This document shows positions 18,646 to 27,450 of a stretch of 64,000 bases of DNA, piece after piece. The stretch is from G965250275 sp965250275 (GTDB lineage Bacteria; Pseudomonadota; Alphaproteobacteria; Rhodobacterales; Rhodobacteraceae), in contig OZ252297.1 in NCBI GenBank assembly GCA_965250275.1, positions 2,294,001-2,358,000 of the forward strand. Reading direction: 5' to 3'. The position numbers were made by a program, and so were the translations under genes. How positions within the stretch are numbered: the first letter of the stretch is position 1; each line of letters begins with the position of its first letter. Below the pieces are notes generated by a model that had not been told where the DNA came from, ran no database searches, and was given only the letters and a program-made list of their open reading frames with translations.

Positions 18646-18722
18646 CGGGGCGTGGCGCAGTCTGGTAGCGCACCTGTTTTGGGTACAGGGGGTCGTAGGT
18701 TCGAATCCTGCCGCCCCGACCA
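18646..18722 (+). tRNA. tRNA-Pro (anticodon TGG)
   Basis: A 77-nt cloverleaf with acceptor stem CGGGGCG/CGCCCCG, D-arm GCGCAGTCTGGTAGCGC, anticodon stem CCTGT/ACAGG with loop TTTGGGT (anticodon TGG), T-arm with GGTTCGAATCC, discriminator A and an encoded CCA end. A T/C-rich tract follows directly (CTTCTTTTCTTCTCC). Confidence 0.97.
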
Positions 18723-18749
18723 CTTCTTTTCTTCTCCTGTACAGTACGA

Positions 18750-19790
18750 TCAGAATGACGCCCGCAGAATCTGCGCGTAATCGGACACGTCCCCGATATG
18801 CGTGTCGACCCAATTTGGATCATAGTAACTGTCCAGATATCGATCGCCGCTGTCGCACAGGACGGTGACAATTGAGCCCGTCTGTCCGGCCTGGGCCATT
18901 TCTTGGGCGACCTCAAGAGCGCCCCAAAGGTTCGTTCCCGTGGATGGCCCGGCGCGCCGTCCGGTCCGCTCTTCGAACCACAGCATTGTGGCCAGGCTGG
19001 CCGCATCGGGCACCTTGATCATCCGGTCGATGACATCCGGCTGGAACGATTTTTCCACCTTGGGTCGTCCAATCCCCTCAATGCGACTCGATTTGTTGGA
19101 GGTGAGGCTCAGATCGCGGCTTTGATATGCATCGTAGAAAACCGAGTCTTCGGGGTCGACCACAACAAGTTCGGTATCAAACCCCTTGTACCGGAGGTAT
19201 CGACCCAGCGTGGCAGAGGTCCCGCCCGTGCCGGCACTCATGACCAATGTGCGCGGCACCGGGTGCGGTTCGAACTGCATCTGCCGGAAAATGCTCTCTG
19301 CGATGTTGTTGTTGCCGCGCCAGTCCGTTGCCCGCTCTGCAAACATGAACTGGTCCATGAAGTACCCACCGATGCGTTCGGCGAGCGCCACCGAGGCACC
19401 ATGCATTTCGGGGGCGGAGTCCACAAAATGCGGCTGACCGCCAAAGAACTCGATCAAACGGATTTTGCTGTGGGCCGTGCTTTTCGGAACCACCGCGACA
19501 AAGGGCACGCCGATCATGCGTGCAAAGTAAGCTTCTGAGACAGCGGTGCTGCCAGAGGACGCCTCGACGATCGTCGTGTCTTCTTTGATCTTTCCGTTGC
19601 AGAGCGCGTAAAGAAACAGCGATCGTGCCAGACGGTGTTTCAGGCTGCCGGTCGGGTGTGTGCTTTCATCCTTCAGGTACAGGTTGATGCCTTTCAAACG
19701 CGGTAAATCCAGCTTGAACAGATGCGTGTCGGCTGATCGGTGTGAATCGGCATTTATCTTGGCGATGGCTTCTGCGACCCAACGATCCAT
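18750..19790 (-). CDS. cds1: PLP-dependent cysteine synthase-fold enzyme, Cds1-type cysteine desulfhydrase
   Basis: Fold-type II PLP enzyme. The motif YLKDESTHPTGSLKHRLARSL holds the PLP lysine, and VEASSGSTAVSEAYFA and MSAGTGGTSATLGRY bind the cofactor; this pattern fits the Cds1 cysteine-degrading (H2S-forming) branch rather than CysK. I prefer ATG 19790 (346 residues), because MDRWVAEAIAKINAD...RSADTHL matches the family start, AAGGGAA lies upstream, and it leaves room for a promoter. An in-frame ATG at 19874 would add 28 residues and leave only 28 bp to the divergent sigma gene. The reaction has not been shown here. Confidence 0.8.
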   Translation of the reverse strand: MDRWVAEAIAKINADSHRSADTHLFKLDLPRLKGINLYLKDESTHPTGSLKHRLARSLFLYALCNGKIKEDTTIVEASSGSTAVSEAYFARMIGVPFVAVVPKSTAHSKIRLIEFFGGQPHFVDSAPEMHGASVALAERIGGYFMDQFMFAERATDWRGNNNIAESIFRQMQFEPHPVPRTLVMSAGTGGTSATLGRYLRYKGFDTELVVVDPEDSVFYDAYQSRDLSLTSNKSSRIEGIGRPKVEKSFQPDVIDRMIKVPDAASLATMLWFEERTGRRAGPSTGTNLWGALEVAQEMAQAGQTGSIVTVLCDSGDRYLDSYYDPNWVDTHIGDVSDYAQILRASF

Positions 19791-19902
19791 TTCGCGTTCC
19801 CTTGATATTCCTGTCCGTGCATTACTCTCTAACGCCGCCTTGGCCGTGCAGGCAAACTCCCAGATGGTGTTCATGGATTGCCCCTTGCGTTAGAAGAAGG
19901 CG

Positions 19903-20484
19903 ATGGAACAGCAAGAAAGCGCAACCAACGCGCCGGGGCGTCCGGATCTGAATGGGGTCTGGGAGGACTACAGCACCAGTCTGCGGGCGTTTCTGAGGTC
20001 TCGGGTGCGCGATCAGGACGATGCAGAAGACCTGCTGCAGGACATCCTGGTTAAGACACACAAGAATCTTGGTGCGCTGCAAAACAGCGCCAGTCTGAAA
20101 TCCTGGCTGTTCCAGATTGCGAACACCACCATCATCGACTTTTACCGCAAGCAGTCGCGCGCCAAATCTGTGCATCCCGATGATACCTGGTACACGGATC
20201 TGGGTGCCTCCGACCGGCACATATTGGAAGGCTGTCTCTCGCCTTTCATCAAGGCGCTGCCATCACCGGCGGCCGAACTGCTGCGCCGGGTCGATTTGGA
20301 GGGCGACTCGCAGAAACAGCTCGCTGCCCAAATGGGAGTCAGCTACTCAACCCTGAAATCGCGCGTTCAGGCGGCGCGCGGTCAGCTTCGCGACTTGTTC
20401 GAAGCATGTTGCGATTTTGCTGTCGATGGGCAGGGCAGGGTGATCGACTACACGCAAAGGAAACGCGGCTGCACCTCGTGCTGA
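19903..20484 (+). CDS. sigZ: ECF sigma factor, SigZ type, with cysteine-rich tail
   Basis: Extracytoplasmic-function sigma factor of 193 residues. Region 2 runs about 20-85 (VRDQDDAEDLLQDILVKTHKNL, then LKSWLFQIANTTIIDFYRK) and region 4 about 115-165 (RRVDLEGDSQKQLAAQMGVSYSTLKSRVQAAR). The C-terminus carries CC near residue 170 and ends in CTSC, a pattern I associate with SigZ and which could bind metal or sense thiols. No anti-sigma gene is adjacent. It is divergent from the Cds1-like gene and starts after AGAAGG. Target promoters are unknown. Confidence 0.85.
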   Translation: MEQQESATNAPGRPDLNGVWEDYSTSLRAFLRSRVRDQDDAEDLLQDILVKTHKNLGALQNSASLKSWLFQIANTTIIDFYRKQSRAKSVHPDDTWYTDLGASDRHILEGCLSPFIKALPSPAAELLRRVDLEGDSQKQLAAQMGVSYSTLKSRVQAARGQLRDLFEACCDFAVDGQGRVIDYTQRKRGCTSC

Positions 20485-20536
20485 GGGTTCTCCGGCGAAT
20501 AAACGATCACGGCCAGGTTGGATCCAAGTAGCGATT

Positions 20537-21037
20537 TCAGACCTGATCCGGATCCGGCCCATGATCAGGAAGATCCAGTTCCTGTCGCAGGCGCGCGCGT
20601 GCCCGTGCGAGCCGGGACATCACCGTGCCGACTGGCACGCCCGTGCGCTTCGCCATTGCGGTGGGACTGGTTTCTCCGCTTTGCAACAGCTTAAGCAAAT
20701 CAGCCTGAGCCGCGGGCAGTCGCGCGATGGCGCAGTTCAGTTCCTCGTTGAGCAATCGTGCGTCGCCTGCATGTTGGGTGCTGGCCGAGTCTTCCGAAAG
20801 CGGTTCGAACACCCGACGGTTGCGCCGTTGCGAGCGGGCGAGATTGTGCAAAGCCGTCATGGCGTAAGGCTGCAGGGCCCGGATCTCGGCCCCGGACTGC
20901 AGCGCCTGCCACGTTCTGAGCGCCGCGTCCTGTGCAAGATCGGCCGCATTCTCAGGCGAGTTCGTCAATGCGCGTGCTCGACGGTGCAAAGCCGCAACCA
21001 GATGATCGAAGGCATGCGGGTCGGGGTGGATTGGCAC
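20537..21037 (-). CDS. ECF-type RNA polymerase sigma factor
   Basis: Second ECF sigma factor, 166 residues. The start is placed at GTG 21037 because AGGAGG lies 7 bp upstream and the product opens just before the region 2 helix (DHLVAALHRRARALTNSPENAADLAQ). The open frame extends 36 codons further upstream but has no better site. Region 4 is seen in LLQSGETSPTAMAKRTGVPVGTVMSRLARAR. It converges on SigZ with 52 bp between and is divergent from the EF-hand gene. No anti-sigma partner is found beside it. Confidence 0.82.
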   Translation of the reverse strand: MPIHPDPHAFDHLVAALHRRARALTNSPENAADLAQDAALRTWQALQSGAEIRALQPYAMTALHNLARSQRRNRRVFEPLSEDSASTQHAGDARLLNEELNCAIARLPAAQADLLKLLQSGETSPTAMAKRTGVPVGTVMSRLARARARLRQELDLPDHGPDPDQV

Positions 21038-21296
21038 GGCTGGTCCTCCTGAAGGGTGGTCGGCCCCGCACATGTGGGCGGAGGCGTTGTCGCTGAAAAG
21101 ACCGGGATTTTCCGCCGACGCGCCGGGTCGGGTCTTTTTCGGCAAGCCTTTGCGCAGTTGCTCTGCCGCAATCGGCGGTCCTTGGCGCGGTGTGCTTGCA
21201 ACCAGAGCGGGCAGGGACGCATCGGCCTCATTGTGCGTCTGAACAGGTGAGGACGCGATGCAGCGCTCTCACAAATCAAAAAATTGGAGAGTACCG

Positions 21297-21542
21297 ATGA
21301 AAACCAAACTCTTGATCATTCTGATGGCCGCTGGCCTCGTTCTGCCCGCCGCTCTGTCTGCCGCAACCGAGGCAGATGCAAACGGAGACGGGGTACTGAC
21401 CATTGATGAAGTGCAGGCGGTGTACCCGGAGGTGACTGTGGAAATCTTCTCTGCCATGGACGTGAACGCTGACGGAACGCTGGACGACACAGAAGTCGTG
21501 GCCGCGCAGGAAGCGGGTCTGATGCCGCCAAGCGACGGCTAA
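21297..21542 (+). CDS. Small exported EF-hand protein
   Basis: An 81-residue protein from ATG 21297 (GGAGAG upstream) with an N-terminal signal peptide ending near ALSAA and two EF-hand calcium loops, DANGDGVLTIDE and DVNADGTLDDTE, both with acidic residues at the canonical positions 1, 3, 5 and 12. It probably binds calcium outside the cytoplasm. It faces away from the ECF sigma gene, with 259 bp between them, so that sigma factor may control it; this is inferred from position only. Confidence 0.82.
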   Translation: MKTKLLIILMAAGLVLPAALSAATEADANGDGVLTIDEVQAVYPEVTVEIFSAMDVNADGTLDDTEVVAAQEAGLMPPSDG

Positions 21543-21563
21543 GCCGCAGATCCACTCACGGGA

Positions 21564-21594
21564 CTGTCCCGGACGTCAGGCCGTTCCGGGACAG
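21564..21594 (+). terminator. Hairpin downstream of the EF-hand gene
   Basis: Perfect 10-bp inverted repeat CTGTCCCGGA / TCCGGGACAG around an 11-nt loop, 21 bp after the EF-hand stop codon. There is no T tract after it, so it may protect the 3' end or act together with the next hairpin. Confidence 0.5.
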
Positions 21595-21607
21595 CTCGTG
21601 GCATGAG

Positions 21608-21649
21608 GGCGCCCGACCTTATCTGAGGTCGGGCGCCATTGTGTTTTGG
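21608..21649 (+). terminator. Intrinsic terminator between EF-hand gene and mttB-like gene
   Basis: Perfect 11-bp stem GGCGCCCGACC / GGTCGGGCGCC with an 8-nt loop, followed by ATTGTGTTTTGGT. It lies between two convergent genes and could serve both, though the T-rich side favours the plus strand. Confidence 0.7.
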
Positions 21650-21651
21650 TC

Positions 21652-23196
21652 TCAGTCAGGCAGGTGAATGTCAAAGGCACGCCGGATCTCGGCGTCGGTC
21701 ATCGGATCAAATCGTGCCCGCGCCCGCTCTGCCAGGATTTCTTCCTTGCGCAGCGTGGCCTGTTCCAAAAGGTTCGGTTTTCCCATTTCGGCCCACTCTT
21801 TCGGCGACATGCGGTTGCCCAGAGCCGGGTAGACGTGATCGGTCTGCATCCGCCCCAGCGTCTGATCGGTCCCGAGATAGTGTCCCGTGCCGCCAAGGCA
21901 GACCTCTGCGATTTGGTCCACCGCCAACGTTTCGTCAGTCACTTCGATCCCTCGGACACAGCGCAGCGCCTGTCCGATCAGATCATCCCCGAGGATCAGC
22001 GATTCGTGGCAGAACCCCAGAAGCGAGGCATGCATGCCTGCGGCCTCGTAAACCATGTTAAGGCCGGACAAACCGGCCATCACGTTCGAGCACATCTGCT
22101 CCCATCCGGCCTGCATATCCGGCATCTTGGAGTCTGCGATGCCCGCCGCAGCCCCTCCGGGCAGGTCGTAGTACCGGTGCATCTGAGCGCAGCCGGCGGT
22201 CAGAAGGGCCTGCTCGCCGGAACCGCCCGTCATCGCGCCGGAGCGCAGATCCAGACCAAAGGGCCATGTGCCGAAGACTGCCGGATGTCCGGGTTGCACG
22301 GCATTGACATAAACCAGCCCCGCCAGACACTCGGCAACCGCCTGAACAATGGCTCCGGCCACGGTCGAGGGTGCAGTTGCACCCGCCATACCCGCAGACA
22401 GCAGGAGCACCGGCATGCCCCCTTTGATACAGGCCTCCATGACCTCGCAGCTTTCCGTTGCGAATTTCATGGGCGGCACGACAAAGCAGTTGGAGTTGGA
22501 CACGAAAGGGCGCTCGCGCCATTTGTCCTCGCCACCCGCAATCATGTGCAGCAGCTTGAGTGCATCCGGTACAAAAGTCGGCTCGGTGAAGGATGTACCG
22601 ATATGTTTGGTCGTTCCCGAACAGCAGGCATAGACCGTGTTCAGGTCCATCTCTCGGTTGTCCAGGATATCGCGCGCGACCATGGGCCGTTGCACGAAAT
22701 GGATGTTGTCGAGCTGGTCCGCGATACGGGCGGCGTCGTGCAGGTCCTGCAGGGTGCTTTCTCTGTATTCGTTCCCATGCACGTCAACCATGTGCACGGC
22801 GGCGCCAGCTGTGCCGTAGTGCACCCGTGTCCCGCTCAGGTCCAGGTCATGCGCAGGGTCCCGGCCACACAGCGTCACCGACCTGTTCGCTTGCGCCAGC
22901 GTGTCCTCAACCAGCGCACGGGGAAAGCGGATGCGCCCATCCTCGCCAAGGGTCGCGCCAGCGCCGGTCAGATATGCGACGCCGCTCTCGGGCGCATCCG
23001 CCAGCCCGATCTGTTCCAGCGCATCAAGTGCGGCGGAATGAATCCGGTGAGTTTCGGCATCGGTCAGCGGGGAGTAGGTGCCGCCGGTCAGACCGGGGCG
23101 GACCGGGCGCATGTGGGCTGCCAGCGGGGCAGCACGCGCGGCACGACGCGCGGCGCGTCCACCGCTGCGCGACGAGGGTTTGGTTTGTTCGTTCAT
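21652..23196 (-). CDS. Trimethylamine methyltransferase (MttB) superfamily protein without pyrrolysine
   Basis: TIM-barrel methyltransferase of the MttB superfamily, which passes methyl groups from quaternary amines to a corrinoid protein. The 514 residues from ATG 23196 fit the family (GGTYSPLTDAETHRIHSAALDALEQIG near the start; DPMTDAEIRRAFDIHLPD at the end). There is no in-frame amber codon, so it belongs to the non-pyrrolysine branch, whose studied members use betaines. Neither a corrinoid protein nor a reductive activase gene lies nearby. The N-terminus is rich in Arg and Ala. The frame is open 90 codons further upstream, but that part is unlike the family. Substrate unknown. Confidence 0.82.
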   Translation of the reverse strand: MNEQTKPSSRSGGRAARRAARAAPLAAHMRPVRPGLTGGTYSPLTDAETHRIHSAALDALEQIGLADAPESGVAYLTGAGATLGEDGRIRFPRALVEDTLAQANRSVTLCGRDPAHDLDLSGTRVHYGTAGAAVHMVDVHGNEYRESTLQDLHDAARIADQLDNIHFVQRPMVARDILDNREMDLNTVYACCSGTTKHIGTSFTEPTFVPDALKLLHMIAGGEDKWRERPFVSNSNCFVVPPMKFATESCEVMEACIKGGMPVLLLSAGMAGATAPSTVAGAIVQAVAECLAGLVYVNAVQPGHPAVFGTWPFGLDLRSGAMTGGSGEQALLTAGCAQMHRYYDLPGGAAAGIADSKMPDMQAGWEQMCSNVMAGLSGLNMVYEAAGMHASLLGFCHESLILGDDLIGQALRCVRGIEVTDETLAVDQIAEVCLGGTGHYLGTDQTLGRMQTDHVYPALGNRMSPKEWAEMGKPNLLEQATLRKEEILAERARARFDPMTDAEIRRAFDIHLPD

Positions 23197-23602
23197 GGAT
23201 GTTCCGAAGCGTTGAGAAGCGTGAAAGAGGGGGCGGGCTACACCGCGACAGGTCGTCCACGGGCCGCGCGCCCGCGTTCCGCACCAATTGTGCGGACAAC
23301 CAGTCTGACCACGCACATCACTGCCTGCATCGCGTCTCTCCTGCCTCAGAGTGCGACTGCCGCAACAGCGGTTCTTTGCCATTTGCGACGTCGAAAGCGG
23401 CGGTTTTTGGCAGGTTTGACCGCTTTTTGGCCATTCTGAGGGCGGCGCGGCGCCCGGGGTATTCACAAACGCTTTACCGCGTTGATTTCGGGCCTTCGAA
23501 AGTTAGCTCTTTATCAGGGAACCACGGTTGCGTGCGCTCAATTCAGAGTTGCGCGCTCCGGGCGGCCTCAAAGAGGGGCATGAAATGAATGGAGAAAGAA
23601 GC
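23197..23602. other. 406-bp intergenic region between mttB-like gene and outer-membrane gene
   Basis: No convincing gene. It must hold divergent promoters. I see three related 12-mers, CGGTTCTTTGCC (23369), CGGTTTTTGGCA (23401) and CGCTTTTTGGCC (23421). The last two are spaced exactly 20 bp and could be tandem regulator sites. The minus-strand frame of the mttB-like gene stays open to 23466 without family resemblance. Confidence 0.4.
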
Positions 23603-24121
23603 ATGAGAGTATTGGTTGCGTCCGCCGCAATGGCGATTGTCGGAAGCACAGCATTCGCAGGTGATTGGACCGGCGGGTATGTCGGTGCTCAGGTGGGATA
23701 TCTCGACGTCGAGCCCTCTGGCGGGCTGGCCAGCGGCGACAGCGTCGCAGGCGGTGTGCATGCCGGATACAACTACGATTTCGGCGACTGGATCATCGGC
23801 GCCGAAGCCGAATACGACTGGAGCAGCGCTGAGATTGGAGGCGGCGCCGCGACAGTGGAGAACGTTTTCCGCCTGAAGGCCAAGGTTGGCTATGACTTCG
23901 GCGCAGCCTTCGGCTATGCGGTTGCTGGTGGCGCGCGCGCCTACACCGACAACCTCGGCGATGACGATGGCTGGCTGGTTGGTGCCGGTGTCGCCTATGA
24001 AGTCACCCCGCAGTGGGTGGTCAGCGGCGAGCTGCTCTATCACGAGTTCAGCAACTACAACGGGACCGGAGTCGACGTCGATGCGACCTCGCTGAACCTG
24101 CGGGCCTCGTTCCGGTTCTGA
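23603..24121 (+). CDS. Outer-membrane beta-barrel protein (OmpA/Omp25-like small porin family)
   Basis: Predicted 8-stranded outer-membrane barrel, 172 residues. The ATG at 23603 follows GGAGAAAG and gives a typical signal peptide cleaved after STAFA; the in-frame ATG at 23585 only adds six polar residues. The mature part alternates hydrophobic and polar residues (GGYVGAQVGY, GGVHAGYNYDFGDWIIGAEAEYDW, FRLKAKVGYDFG, VVSGELLYHEF) and ends in SFRF, with the terminal aromatic residue that directs BAM assembly. No peptidoglycan-binding domain. Function unknown. Confidence 0.85.
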   Translation: MRVLVASAAMAIVGSTAFAGDWTGGYVGAQVGYLDVEPSGGLASGDSVAGGVHAGYNYDFGDWIIGAEAEYDWSSAEIGGGAATVENVFRLKAKVGYDFGAAFGYAVAGGARAYTDNLGDDDGWLVGAGVAYEVTPQWVVSGELLYHEFSNYNGTGVDVDATSLNLRASFRF

Positions 24122-24151
24122 TCTCACCTGCGCCGATGTGCGTCTGACAGA

Positions 24152-25336
24152 TCAGTCGGCGTGAACTTCGGCGCAGGCACGTGCGAAGGCGCACAGCGTC
24201 TTCAACGCGGCGGCAAACCGGTCGTCGTCAATGGTCATGGCGACCCTCACATGCCCGGCGGTGGCTTTGCCAAAGCTCTCGCCCGGCATCACAGCGATAT
24301 GGTGCGCGTCCAGTAGTCTGTTGGCAAACGCTTCGCCGGACAGCCCTGTCGCCCGGATGTCCAGCATCAGATACATCGCGCCCTGTGCAGGCACCAACCC
24401 GACCGTGTTCTGCTTTTGCAGGATGTCGTGCGCCAGGGCGAGCCGGCGACGGAACGGTGCTGCGATCTCCCGCTCCAGATCGGGGCCGGCCTCGATCGCA
24501 AACACGGCTGCATCCTGAATGTATCCCGGGACGCCATACGTTGTGTGGGTGGCCAGATTGATCAGGTGATCCACAACATCGGGCGGACCAATCAGCCAGC
24601 CGCAGCGCGAGCCGGTCATCGCGTGGGACTTGGACATGGACCCGACCACCAGGGTCCGGTCCAGCATGCCCGGCAAGCTGCGCGGAGAGATATGGGTGCC
24701 TTCCCAAACCTGCGTGTCGTAGACCTCGTCTGAAATCAGCCACAAATCGTGCCGCTGACACACCTGCGCAATGCCCTCCAACGTTGGCTTATCGTACACC
24801 ACACCCGTCGGGTTGTTGGGCGAGTTGACCAGCATTGAGACAGCGCCCTCTGCGGCCGCTTCCATATCCGCAACCTGGGGACGGAACGCGTCTTCGGGGT
24901 GCGTGATTACCGCGCGCGGGACCGCGCCGACCCCACGGATGGTACCGGGGTAGGTGGCATAGTAGGGATCCAGGTAGATCGCCACATCGCCTTCATCGCA
25001 AACAGCGTGATGTGCCGCAAACAGGGCGGACTGCCCTCCGGGCGTGATGAGCACGTTTTCCGGACCCGTTGGCACCCCCGTGCGTTCCGTCGTCCGACGC
25101 GCCACGGTTTCGCGCAGGGACCGTGTGCCGGGCACCATGGCATAACCTGTATGCCCGCCTGCGGCCGCCTCGTGCATCGCCTGCAGGATATCGGGGTGGG
25201 TTCGGATGTCGTGTTCGCCGATGGTCAGTTCGATGACGGGCTCGCCCGCAGCCACCATCTGGCGGGCGCGGTAGAAGACTTCCCACCCGTCCGAGCCGCC
25301 GCCGGTCAGCGATGTTATGCGATCAGAAAGTTTCAT
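24152..25336 (-). CDS. PLP-dependent aminotransferase (class I/II)
   Basis: A 394-residue fold-type I aminotransferase from ATG 25336, chosen for its GGAGGGG site and the family-like MKLSDRITSL start. Visible are VNSPNNPTGVVYD, LWLISDEVYDTQVW and VVGSMSKSHAMTGSRCGW with the PLP lysine. The specificity cannot be told. It is divergent from the threonine dehydratase-like gene with about 105 bp between starts, so the two may form one amino-acid catabolic unit. Confidence 0.83.
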   Translation of the reverse strand: MKLSDRITSLTGGGSDGWEVFYRARQMVAAGEPVIELTIGEHDIRTHPDILQAMHEAAAGGHTGYAMVPGTRSLRETVARRTTERTGVPTGPENVLITPGGQSALFAAHHAVCDEGDVAIYLDPYYATYPGTIRGVGAVPRAVITHPEDAFRPQVADMEAAAEGAVSMLVNSPNNPTGVVYDKPTLEGIAQVCQRHDLWLISDEVYDTQVWEGTHISPRSLPGMLDRTLVVGSMSKSHAMTGSRCGWLIGPPDVVDHLINLATHTTYGVPGYIQDAAVFAIEAGPDLEREIAAPFRRRLALAHDILQKQNTVGLVPAQGAMYLMLDIRATGLSGEAFANRLLDAHHIAVMPGESFGKATAGHVRVAMTIDDDRFAAALKTLCAFARACAEVHAD

Positions 25337-25441
25337 GCGGCGCACCCCTCCACAGCCCGGCTTTGGTGTCAATCAGATTGCTATTCCCCGCGATGGGATG
25401 GCATAAATGGGTGCCCGAGGTATCGCGTTCAGGAGGTTGAT

Positions 25442-26416
25442 TTGCCACTGTTTTCCACTGCAGAAATCGAAGCCGCTTCACGTCTGGTGCACAAGCATAT
25501 GCCGCCCACGCCGCAATATGAGTGGCCCGTTCTGTCGGCGGAAACCGGGGCGCAAACCTGGGTGAAGCACGAGAATCACACCCCCACCGGAGCCTTTAAG
25601 ATTCGGGGCGGGATCACCTTTGTTGATTGGCTCTGCAGAACCCATCCCGACAAGCGCGGAATTTGCACTGCCACGCGGGGCAACCATGGCCAAAGTCAGG
25701 CCCGCGCGGCAAGGGCCGCAGGTCTGACCGCCAAGATCTATGTGCCGCATGGCAATTCCGTGGAGAAGAACGCCGCGATGCGGGCCTTTGGGGGCGAAGT
25801 GATCGAGTTCGGAGACGACTTCGACACCGCCCGCGAAGAGGCGTTTCGCGTCGCAGATGTCGAAGGGTTGGCGGTTGTGCCCCCGTTTCACACGGAGTTG
25901 GTCCGGGGCGTGGCAACCTATGGCTGGGAACTGCTGAGCACGGTGCCTGATCTCGATACGATCTATGTGCCGATCGGCTGCGGGTCCGGAATCTGCGGTG
26001 TTTTGTCCGCGCGGGATGCACTGGGTCTGTCGACGCGCGTGGTCGGTGTGGTGTCGACCGAGGCAGATGGCGCCAAGCAATCGGTCGAAGCGGGTCGCCT
26101 GATCGAAACCCAGAGCGCGCGGACCTTCGCGGACGGCATGGCGGTCCGTGTTCCGGTGCAGGCGGCGTTTGACCTCTATGCCGACGGAGCTGACCGGATT
26201 GTGGCGGTGTCCGATGACGAGGTCGCTGACGCCATGCGGCTCTACTTCCGGGCCACGCACAACGTGGCCGAAGGCGCAGGTGCGGCCCCTCTGGCGGCGC
26301 TGATGAAGGAGCGAGAGCGCATGCAGGGCCGCAAGGTTGCGGTCATCCTGTGCGGCGGCAACATTGATACGGATCTGTTCCAAACGGTTCTTGCGGGACA
26401 AACACCAACCGTTTGA
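25442..26416 (+). CDS. Threonine/serine dehydratase-like PLP enzyme
   Basis: Fold-type II PLP enzyme. The start is TTG 25442, 5 bp after AGGAGG; the long open frame upstream is antisense to the aminotransferase and not part of it. The 324 residues show the PLP lysine K53 in TGAFKIRGG, GNHGQSQARAARAAGL, the phosphate loop GCGSGICG and NVAEGAGAAPLAAL. There is no C-terminal ACT domain, so it resembles catabolic or biodegradative dehydratases (it could also be of the EutB ectoine type). Substrate not certain. Confidence 0.82.
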   Translation: MPLFSTAEIEAASRLVHKHMPPTPQYEWPVLSAETGAQTWVKHENHTPTGAFKIRGGITFVDWLCRTHPDKRGICTATRGNHGQSQARAARAAGLTAKIYVPHGNSVEKNAAMRAFGGEVIEFGDDFDTAREEAFRVADVEGLAVVPPFHTELVRGVATYGWELLSTVPDLDTIYVPIGCGSGICGVLSARDALGLSTRVVGVVSTEADGAKQSVEAGRLIETQSARTFADGMAVRVPVQAAFDLYADGADRIVAVSDDEVADAMRLYFRATHNVAEGAGAAPLAALMKERERMQGRKVAVILCGGNIDTDLFQTVLAGQTPTV

Positions 26417-26449
26417 CCGGCCGGAACCAACGAGCGGCGCTCAAAGAGC

Positions 26450-27286
26450 TCAGGTGTCTGTGGGTTTGGTCAGCAAGTAGCTCACGTTGAGGCAGGACCA
26501 GATGTTCTTTTGGTCCGGCCCCACGGCAAGCTCTTCCTCGAACCAGCGATCACCCAGTTCGCGACCTTTTTCGGGATGGAACAGGCTGATGAGCATCGCC
26601 CATTTCGACTTGCCGTAAAAGCCCAACCGGTTGGTGATCTCGAAATACTCGGCCAGCTGCGCTTCGGTCTGGCGGGTAAACGGATGCTCCCAGTCTGCAT
26701 CGGTCTGAAACGGGCGATAAGCCACCCGCAACATCCGGCTGGGCAACCATGTCTGCAAGGGATCGTACGTCACCACGTGTCCGCCCGGTTTCAGTTTGCG
26801 CCGAACGGTGTCCAGCATCACATCCATGTAGCGGAAATGGTGAAACACTGAGTTTGCATAGATGACGTCAAAATCGGTCTCCGGAAAGGCTTCCTCGGAC
26901 AGAAAATCCCCCACATGAAGGTGCAGCGATTTGCCCTGGCCGAACTGTTCGCCCAGTTGCGCGATCTGGCTCTCGCTGAGGTCGAGTGCGTGGTAGGCAC
27001 CGGCATCTGCGATCAGGCGCTCCGTCATAGGTGTTCCGGCGCCTGAGCCGAGTTCGAGCACCTTTTTTCCGCTCAGATCGCCCAGCCATTCCCGCTGGAC
27101 CTCGAACACACGCATCAGATTGTCGACTGAAATGGCGTGCAACGCGCGCTGCCGCAGGTTGCGCCAGTTATTCGTTGCGGTCCCGTTGATGTCCGACGTC
27201 TCACCGCCTGTGGTCTGTTCGTAGTATTTCTTTTGCTGCTCGTTGATGCGGAGCATTTCTTCGCGGTTCGACTCGATCGCACTCAT
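26450..27286 (-). CDS. Class I SAM-dependent methyltransferase
   Basis: Rossmann-fold methyltransferase of 278 residues with motif I KKVLELGSGAGTPM (about 74-87), acidic motif YHALDLSES, DFDVIYANSVFHHF and LKPGGHVVTYDP. The long helical N-terminus (MLRINEQQKKYYEQ) and the C-terminal lid resemble small-molecule methyltransferases of the UbiE type. The acceptor is unknown. The neighbours on both sides are unrelated, so the context gives no help. Confidence 0.78.
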   Translation of the reverse strand: MSAIESNREEMLRINEQQKKYYEQTTGGETSDINGTATNNWRNLRQRALHAISVDNLMRVFEVQREWLGDLSGKKVLELGSGAGTPMTERLIADAGAYHALDLSESQIAQLGEQFGQGKSLHLHVGDFLSEEAFPETDFDVIYANSVFHHFRYMDVMLDTVRRKLKPGGHVVTYDPLQTWLPSRMLRVAYRPFQTDADWEHPFTRQTEAQLAEYFEITNRLGFYGKSKWAMLISLFHPEKGRELGDRWFEEELAVGPDQKNIWSCLNVSYLLTKPTDT

Positions 27287-27450
27287 GTGGTCGGTGTCTC
27301 CTGCACTTCTCTCAAAAAACCAACGCGGTCCTGGCGCGCCCTGAAATCAAGGGATGTATACCTTTGAGGATCGCGCCTGTCGACAAATCCTGCCGCTTTT
27401 GGCTTTCAACCGAAACACTTGTCAGCCTGTTGCGCGAATTGTTCGCGGCT

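Noticed and set aside
18646..18722. tRNA-Pro as an integration site for a genomic island
   Set aside because: No integrase and no direct repeat of the tRNA 3' end were seen downstream.
21646..23439. Long open frame on the plus strand across the mttB-like gene
   Set aside because: It is antisense to a clear MttB-family gene, has no family resemblance and is explained by high GC third positions.
24899..25441. N-terminal extension of the threonine dehydratase-like protein by 181 codons
   Set aside because: The segment lies opposite the aminotransferase and has no resemblance to the family, while TTG 25442 has an excellent AGGAGG site.
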